10,972 nucleotides of DNA from Planctomycetota bacterium (GTDB taxonomy: Bacteria > Planctomycetota > PUPC01 > JACPCR01). A model generated the notes under the pieces. The model worked only from the letters and a program-made list of their open reading frames with translations. It was not told the origin of the DNA and made no database searches. The translations under genes and the position numbers were made by a program. The stretch is from positions 1-10,972 of the forward strand of contig JASLXP010000516.1 of the NCBI GenBank assembly GCA_030740295.1, given 5' to 3'. Positions 6,527-10,972 of the stretch are shown here, one piece after another (positions within the stretch are counted from its first letter, which is position 1; the number at the start of each line of letters is the position of its first letter).

Positions 6527-9500
6527 CTATTGACGCGGGCCCGGGGCGACGATCACGCAACGGAAACCGGTCTTGACCCAGTTCCGCACATGCGGAGGTG
6601 TAAGGAAGCGCGAGGCGCATCGGGCGAAACGCTCGTCCCACAGACTGTCGCCACCACGGAGAACTTTGTGTGTGCCTGCTTTCGGGCCTCGCGGGTTCCT
6701 TGACGGGCTCCGCGAATAGTAGTGATGGTCATACCAGTCATTCACCCATTCCCAGACGTTGCCGGCCATATCCTCGACGCCGTAGGGACTCGCCCCGGCC
6801 GGTGATGCTCCAACGGGAAGGCTGCCCTTTCTGAGCTTGCCAATCGTCCGCTCCATGCTGCCGGCTTTCTGCGGCTCCCATTTGTTTCCCCATGGGAACT
6901 GCCGGCCGTCCGAGCCGCGTGCGGCTTTTTCCCATTGTGCCTCCGTGGGCAAGGCGCCTCCCGCCCATTTTGCGTATTCGTCTGATTCGTACCAATTGAC
7001 CAGGATGGGGTAGCTCTCTTCCGGTGCCGTCGGATCAGAGCGCATATTTTGGCCCCACGGAATCGGCGGCACGTCACGACCCGCTGCTTTGCTGTACGCG
7101 CCATATTGCTTCACCGTGACCGGGTGCCTGTAAATCCAGAAGCCATCAAGGTGGATCTTCTTCTGAGGTCTCTCATCGGATGCGCCTTCGCCTTTCTTGC
7201 TGCCCCGCAAAAAAACTCCGGAGGGGATCCAAATGAGTTCTGCGCCGTCTCTTTCGTTCAATGCCCGTCTCTCGCCCAAATGTCTGATCTTTGGGTGAGG
7301 CGCGGCCGGCTCTGTCTCGGCAGGCTCTTTGATTGCGGGCCGTGCGGGTGATGCTGTGGTCACAGAGAAGTTTTGTGTGGGCAGATCGTAAGCTTTGGCT
7401 GCGGGGTCCATCTTTCGCGCCTGAGCGACCAGAGTCACGGTCAACCGCTGCTTCTCGATAACTGGCTGCACATTCACCGCATCCCATCCGGTCGCCGAAG
7501 TCTGAACGCGCACGACGAGTCCGTCTCCGCGGTCGAGTTGAATGACGAGGTCGCCCTTTGATTCGCTGAGTGGAAGCTCGGTGACCTGCGCGTCAGAAAC
7601 CGCGATGACGTCATCGATGCGCTCCTCCATGAAATCGTTTCCGGACAGCTTTTCGCCGGCCCGGACGCCGCGAATACCGCCCGGCTCTGCATATCTCAAG
7701 TCGATCATTTTTAATATGCCACCGCCCTTGACGGCCACGCGCGCCAGCGAGGGTTTGGGGAGCGCCAGTCGCCATTCTGTAGTGAACCGGGTCGGATTTC
7801 GCAGGCCTCCGCCTTTCTTCTGTTCGTATCGCCGCGCTATGGACAAGCCGCCCTTTCCGTTGAACGAAAGGGCTCGCAGGAACGTGTTGTTTAACGTCCA
7901 TCCCCATCGCGGAGGCGAGAGTGTCAGGTGCGTCGCGAGCTTTTCTTCGCTCTCATCAGTAATCTTCCAGACTTGCGAATTGATCCCCCGAAACTTGTCC
8001 TGATAGCCGGCAAGCGCTTTATCGGCAGTGAGGATCTCTTTGCCTGACGAAAGATGAATGATGCTCGTTATCTGACCGGCCATATCCGGTGCTGCGTCTA
8101 CGATGAGCTCCTTGTTTCGAATCCGTGATATGGGTCCTCCGTGCTTGTGCATGAACCACGAAATCTCACGTGTGGGCCCGAACTCGCCGAGGTCTCCGAT
8201 CCGGTGCACTTCCATGAGCCGGCTGATGCGCTCGGCCAGGTCTTGTCGTCCACTTGCGACCCACCATCGTTTGCCTTCGTGAGGCTTCCTGGTCGCTCCC
8301 CATTTTGCGTTCGCTTCGGCGCCGCTCAGGATCATGTGATCGACAGTCGTTGCCCGCGCATGCAGAGCGTGTTTGGCGTACATGGGATCTTTTTCTTTCG
8401 CTGCGGCCCTCTGTGCCCTGGCAAGAAGCGAATCCATCTCTGAAAGAATCTCAGGTGGATAGACCTTCAATTGGAGCGTGGCCGGCCAGCCGGTCCATCG
8501 AACACCCGTGGGTGCAAAACCGCTCTCCCTGTAAGCCTGGTAGGAGAGCTTCAGGCACTTGAGAATGTGAGGGGCAGCCCTGCGCCCGTAGTAGTCCTTC
8601 ACAAACTGTTCGATCAACTGGTCTGCATCGGCCTGAGGATTCCAGCACAGTTTCAGGAACAGCCAATTTCGCAGCCAGGCCCAGTTCAGGCTCCCCCAGC
8701 CGACCTGCAACTGCACCGCGGCGATCCCGCATTCCTGCATGTATCGCACGTTGTCCGCGAGGCTGTACATGTCCGGCCACTCCGTGAAATGCGAAAGAGC
8801 AGACCAATGCCAGACAGCGACGCGACCGGGCGCGACCTTCGGCCAATCGTGAATCGCTTTCGCATAGCCGCGATTCGAAGGGTTGTTGCGAATCGTTCCT
8901 ACCTGGTCACCGGCCGCGTTTTGTGAGAGGGAGCTCGAAACCACATTGATCCACAGGTTACGGTGGGGCCTCAGAGTCTTTGGCACGGGCAAGGTGTCGA
9001 AATAGGCGAAGGTGATGACTTTGTTTTCCGGGAACTTCTCAGAAGTGATTTCAAGCGCACGATTGAGCATCAGCAGGAGCGGCGCGGCTTCCGTCCCTTC
9101 CCGATGGACCAACGCCCGGCATTCTTCGCATTGACAGCCAGTGAAGCCGTCTCCCTGCGCGGCCGAGATGGGCTTTGAAGGGTCTTTCTGCTTTGCCATC
9201 TTCAGCATCAACTGGTCGGCCAGTTCTTTGGCCAGGCCCACATTCGTACCGCAAAGGCCCATGCTCCAATCGTGCTGCCGTTTGCCATCGCGAAAAGGAA
9301 ACCAGTCCGGGTGTTCGCCAAAATACTTCTTTGGCGGGATCAGGCTGTAGAAATTGTGATTCGCCCAGATCGCGTGCGCCGGCATCCCCCCGCCGCGATT
9401 CTTCAAGAGCCATCGATCTATCGGTATATAGTAGATGAAACCACGGATCGGAAATGCAGGCTCTTGGGTCTCATCGATCCTATTCAGCTTCAGAGTCGGC

Positions 9501-9961
9501 CGTGCCGGGATGACTTCGAAACCCGGCCCCCTGTAGCTCAGCCGGTCAGACTGGAAGTCATAGAATCTGAGCCCCAGGTGATCTTCAAGGAATCCATAGA
9601 CCGCATAGGTCAGGCCCAATGTGGACGCGCCCTGAAGGTGCAGTCGATTCCGCTCGATCCGAATTCGATACGCCTGCTTCGCCGTTTCCCGATCACTTGT
9701 ATTGGGGAGCTTGTCGACGACACGCAGTACGATTGCCGATTTCCCAGCCGGCAGTTTCGCTCCCTCGGCAAGCATCTCAAATTTTGCCCCGGTTACTTTC
9801 TGCAGATAGCTCTGGAGTTCATCCGCCTGCTCCATATGGCCATTGGCAACAATTATTGCCTTCGACTTTCCTTTCTCTGCCAGGATCAGTTCTGAATGGG
9901 CTGAGGCCATGGTGGACAACATCAGCGAAACGCAGATCAGTGGTCGAAGACTCGTTTTCAT
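6527..9961 (-). CDS. Secreted DUF4838 glycosidase-like protein fused to a degenerate FGE/SUMF1-like domain
   Basis: Numbered from the ATG at 9961 (1144 aa). An in-frame TTG at 9988 would add nine residues and lie 5 nt after the upstream stop. Residues 1-21 are a signal peptide (LRPLICVSLML, then ASA before HSE). Residues of about 25-150 resemble the N-terminal domain of alpha-glucuronidase/hexosaminidase-type hydrolases (QAYRIRIERNRLHLQG, GFLEDHLGLRFY). Residues of about 170-480 match DUF4838: HNFYSLIPPKKYFGEHPDWF, the CQCEEC cluster (276-281) and the WNPQADADQLIEQFVKDYYG end. A region of about 590-865 appears beta-rich and is unassigned. After a Pro/Ala/Glu linker (about 870-892), residues 905-1140 form an FGE-sulfatase/SUMF1-like domain (DERPQKKIHLDGFWI, PTEAQWEKAARG, GNVWEWVNDW, RGGDSLWDERFARCASR, GFRC). 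The two copper-binding catalytic cysteines of true FGE appear absent, suggesting a binding or structural role. The gene follows the URO-D-like gene closely. The substrate is unknown. Confidence 0.82.
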   Translation of the reverse strand: MKTSLRPLICVSLMLSTMASAHSELILAEKGKSKAIIVANGHMEQADELQSYLQKVTGAKFEMLAEGAKLPAGKSAIVLRVVDKLPNTSDRETAKQAYRIRIERNRLHLQGASTLGLTYAVYGFLEDHLGLRFYDFQSDRLSYRGPGFEVIPARPTLKLNRIDETQEPAFPIRGFIYYIPIDRWLLKNRGGGMPAHAIWANHNFYSLIPPKKYFGEHPDWFPFRDGKRQHDWSMGLCGTNVGLAKELADQLMLKMAKQKDPSKPISAAQGDGFTGCQCEECRALVHREGTEAAPLLLMLNRALEITSEKFPENKVITFAYFDTLPVPKTLRPHRNLWINVVSSSLSQNAAGDQVGTIRNNPSNRGYAKAIHDWPKVAPGRVAVWHWSALSHFTEWPDMYSLADNVRYMQECGIAAVQLQVGWGSLNWAWLRNWLFLKLCWNPQADADQLIEQFVKDYYGRRAAPHILKCLKLSYQAYRESGFAPTGVRWTGWPATLQLKVYPPEILSEMDSLLARAQRAAAKEKDPMYAKHALHARATTVDHMILSGAEANAKWGATRKPHEGKRWWVASGRQDLAERISRLMEVHRIGDLGEFGPTREISWFMHKHGGPISRIRNKELIVDAAPDMAGQITSIIHLSSGKEILTADKALAGYQDKFRGINSQVWKITDESEEKLATHLTLSPPRWGWTLNNTFLRALSFNGKGGLSIARRYEQKKGGGLRNPTRFTTEWRLALPKPSLARVAVKGGGILKMIDLRYAEPGGIRGVRAGEKLSGNDFMEERIDDVIAVSDAQVTELPLSESKGDLVIQLDRGDGLVVRVQTSATGWDAVNVQPVIEKQRLTVTLVAQARKMDPAAKAYDLPTQNFSVTTASPARPAIKEPAETEPAAPHPKIRHLGERRALNERDGAELIWIPSGVFLRGSKKGEGASDERPQKKIHLDGFWIYRHPVTVKQYGAYSKAAGRDVPPIPWGQNMRSDPTAPEESYPILVNWYESDEYAKWAGGALPTEAQWEKAARGSDGRQFPWGNKWEPQKAGSMERTIGKLRKGSLPVGASPAGASPYGVEDMAGNVWEWVNDWYDHHYYSRSPSRNPRGPKAGTHKVLRGGDSLWDERFARCASRFLTPPHVRNWVKTGFRCVIVAPGPRQ

Positions 9962-9993
9962 TTGGGCTTCAATAGCGACGCGGTTCAACCGGC

Positions 9994-10972
9994 TCAGCTT
10001 CCATTCTCGTAGGTGGCCAACCGCAGGCCTGTTTCGACGAACGTGCGGTAGTTTTCAATGTGGAGTTCGTTGAGGACGGGCCAGGTGGTCGGGCTGGATG
10101 TGGGGCACAGAATGTAGCCGCCGCCGGGCTTGCCCTGCAGCACTGCGTTTTCCACGACTTTCGCCATTTCTTCAGTAGAGAGAAGATCGAAATCGCCGTT
10201 CTGGACGCCGCCTTCCAGGCTCATCTTTCCGCCAATGCGTTCCTTGGCTTCGGCGAGGGTCAAGTTGCCCATCGGCGGCGGCTCGATGGGATTCAGGCAG
10301 TCGACCCCCATCTCGACGAACATCTCCAGCACCGGGTCCATATCGCCGTGACAGTGAACCCAGACGAGCTTCCCCGCGTCATGGATAAGGTCGATGATGC
10401 GTTTGTCGTAATCGAGGACGAAATCTCTGAAATCTCTCGGCGAAGCGAGCGGCGGCGCACACAACTCAGGCCCGACCCAACCGAAGCAATCACCGACGCC
10501 GTGAGCCAGATGCCGCTTTACGGCCGCTTCGATGGCGCGGAATGATTTGTCGATCATCTCGTGGAGCAGTTCCCGTTCTTCCATCAGCCAGAAGCCGAAG
10601 GTTTCCGAGCCCATATGTCTCTGCACGCCGTACATCGCGTGTCCGAGAGAAACCATCAGCATCGCGCGGTCGCCGGTTTTCTTTTCAAGCTCCCAATAGG
10701 AGTCGGTCCCGAACTGCGGCTCGGGGGACGGGATGGACATCCACTTGCGGGCTTCGTCTATTGACTCAATGGAGTGCTTCTTCACGTAGCCGGGCCGGCC
10801 ATCATTGAATGCAGTGTAAATGGCTGTCAGGGGCCCGTCCGGCGTTTCGGTGACGTGCACCTGGTCATAGCGGTCGGGTTGATCCCCTTCTCTGCGCTCA
10901 GAGTGTGATTCGAACGCGGGCGGGTCGCGTTCATCGGAGTTGGGCCCCCAACTGCGGATGAGGTCCAGCTCG
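9994..10972 (-). CDS. URO-D / corrinoid methyltransferase-like protein, N-terminus cut by window edge
   Basis: The frame is open from the window edge (first full codon ends at 10971) to a TGA at 9994-9996, giving 325 residues. A GTG at 10860 lies in this frame, but coding clearly continues upstream (ELDLIRSWGP at the edge), so the true start is outside. The pattern is that of the uroporphyrinogen decarboxylase-like TIM barrel family, which includes haem-pathway UroD and MtaA/MtbA-type methyltransferases. Visible landmarks are the WVHCHGDMDPVLEMFVEMGVD barrel strand and helix, then LNPIEPP, KMSLEGGVQNGD and GGGYILCPTSSP. The His-Cys-His cluster could bind zinc, as in the methyltransferase branch, but the classic H-x-C-x(n)-C arrangement is not clear. 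Divergent URO-D proteins are common in Planctomycetota and related phyla, mostly with no known role. It lies just upstream of the DUF4838 gene and probably in the same operon; a haem role is unlikely in this context. Confidence 0.78.
   Translation of the reverse strand, partial: ELDLIRSWGPNSDERDPPAFESHSERREGDQPDRYDQVHVTETPDGPLTAIYTAFNDGRPGYVKKHSIESIDEARKWMSIPSPEPQFGTDSYWELEKKTGDRAMLMVSLGHAMYGVQRHMGSETFGFWLMEERELLHEMIDKSFRAIEAAVKRHLAHGVGDCFGWVGPELCAPPLASPRDFRDFVLDYDKRIIDLIHDAGKLVWVHCHGDMDPVLEMFVEMGVDCLNPIEPPPMGNLTLAEAKERIGGKMSLEGGVQNGDFDLLSTEEMAKVVENAVLQGKPGGGYILCPTSSPTTWPVLNELHIENYRTFVETGLRLATYENGS

Noticed and set aside
6527..7260. FGE-like domain as the variable target of a diversity-generating retroelement
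   Set aside because: No reverse transcriptase, template repeat or adenine-biased duplicate segment is visible in the window.
8471..9895. Plus-strand open frames of up to 207 codons (for example 9272-9895) opposite the DUF4838 gene
   Set aside because: Antisense shadows in GC-rich coding DNA; the minus-strand frame carries a signal peptide and the DUF4838 motifs.
10060..10545. Plus-strand frame of 161 codons opposite the URO-D-like gene
   Set aside because: Antisense to a frame with clear URO-D-like motifs; no start signals or recognisable domains.

Overview
The window holds five protein-coding genes, two cut by the window edges. No RNA genes, insertion sequences, CRISPR arrays or large repeats were seen. 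GC content is moderately high. Three of the families (a DUF6785/DUF6784-type membrane protein, a DUF4838 secreted protein and a URO-D-like protein) are typical of Planctomycetota, Verrucomicrobiota, Lentisphaerota or candidate phyla such as Hydrogenedentota. That guess at the host is inference from family content only. Most start codons lack a strong Shine-Dalgarno sequence.

Layout. (1) Bases 1-1827, minus strand: a secreted family 44 glycoside hydrolase (endoglucanase/xyloglucanase type) with an N-terminal beta-sandwich-like module; its C-terminus is outside the window. (2) Bases 1828 to about 2131: a divergent control region and leader. It contains a perfect 8-bp inverted repeat and a smaller hairpin, but no convincing gene. 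(3) Bases 2132-4303, plus strand: a glycyl radical enzyme of the pyruvate formate-lyase-like superfamily. It keeps the radical glycine and thiyl cysteine, but its Cys-loop reads HGCNWP and lacks the usual Cys-x-Glu. (4) Bases 4420-6501, plus strand: a polytopic membrane protein of the DUF6785/DUF6784 (OPT-like) type, probably co-transcribed with the glycyl radical enzyme. (5) Bases 6527-9961 (or 9988), minus strand and convergent with the transporter: a secreted protein joining a DUF4838 glycosidase-like region to a C-terminal FGE/SUMF1-like domain that has lost the catalytic cysteine pair. (6) Bases 9994-10972, minus strand: a URO-D/corrinoid-methyltransferase-like enzyme, 5' end outside the window, directly upstream of the DUF4838 gene and probably in its operon.

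How the genes may work together (inference): the two exported proteins point to breakdown of plant-type or other complex polysaccharides outside the cytoplasm. The glycyl radical enzyme and its neighbouring membrane protein look like an uptake-and-conversion pair for an unknown small molecule under anoxic conditions. No radical-SAM activating enzyme is present in the window, so it must be encoded elsewhere. The part most likely to be undescribed biology is the glycyl radical enzyme/DUF6785 pair, followed by the DUF4838 protein with the inactive-looking FGE domain.
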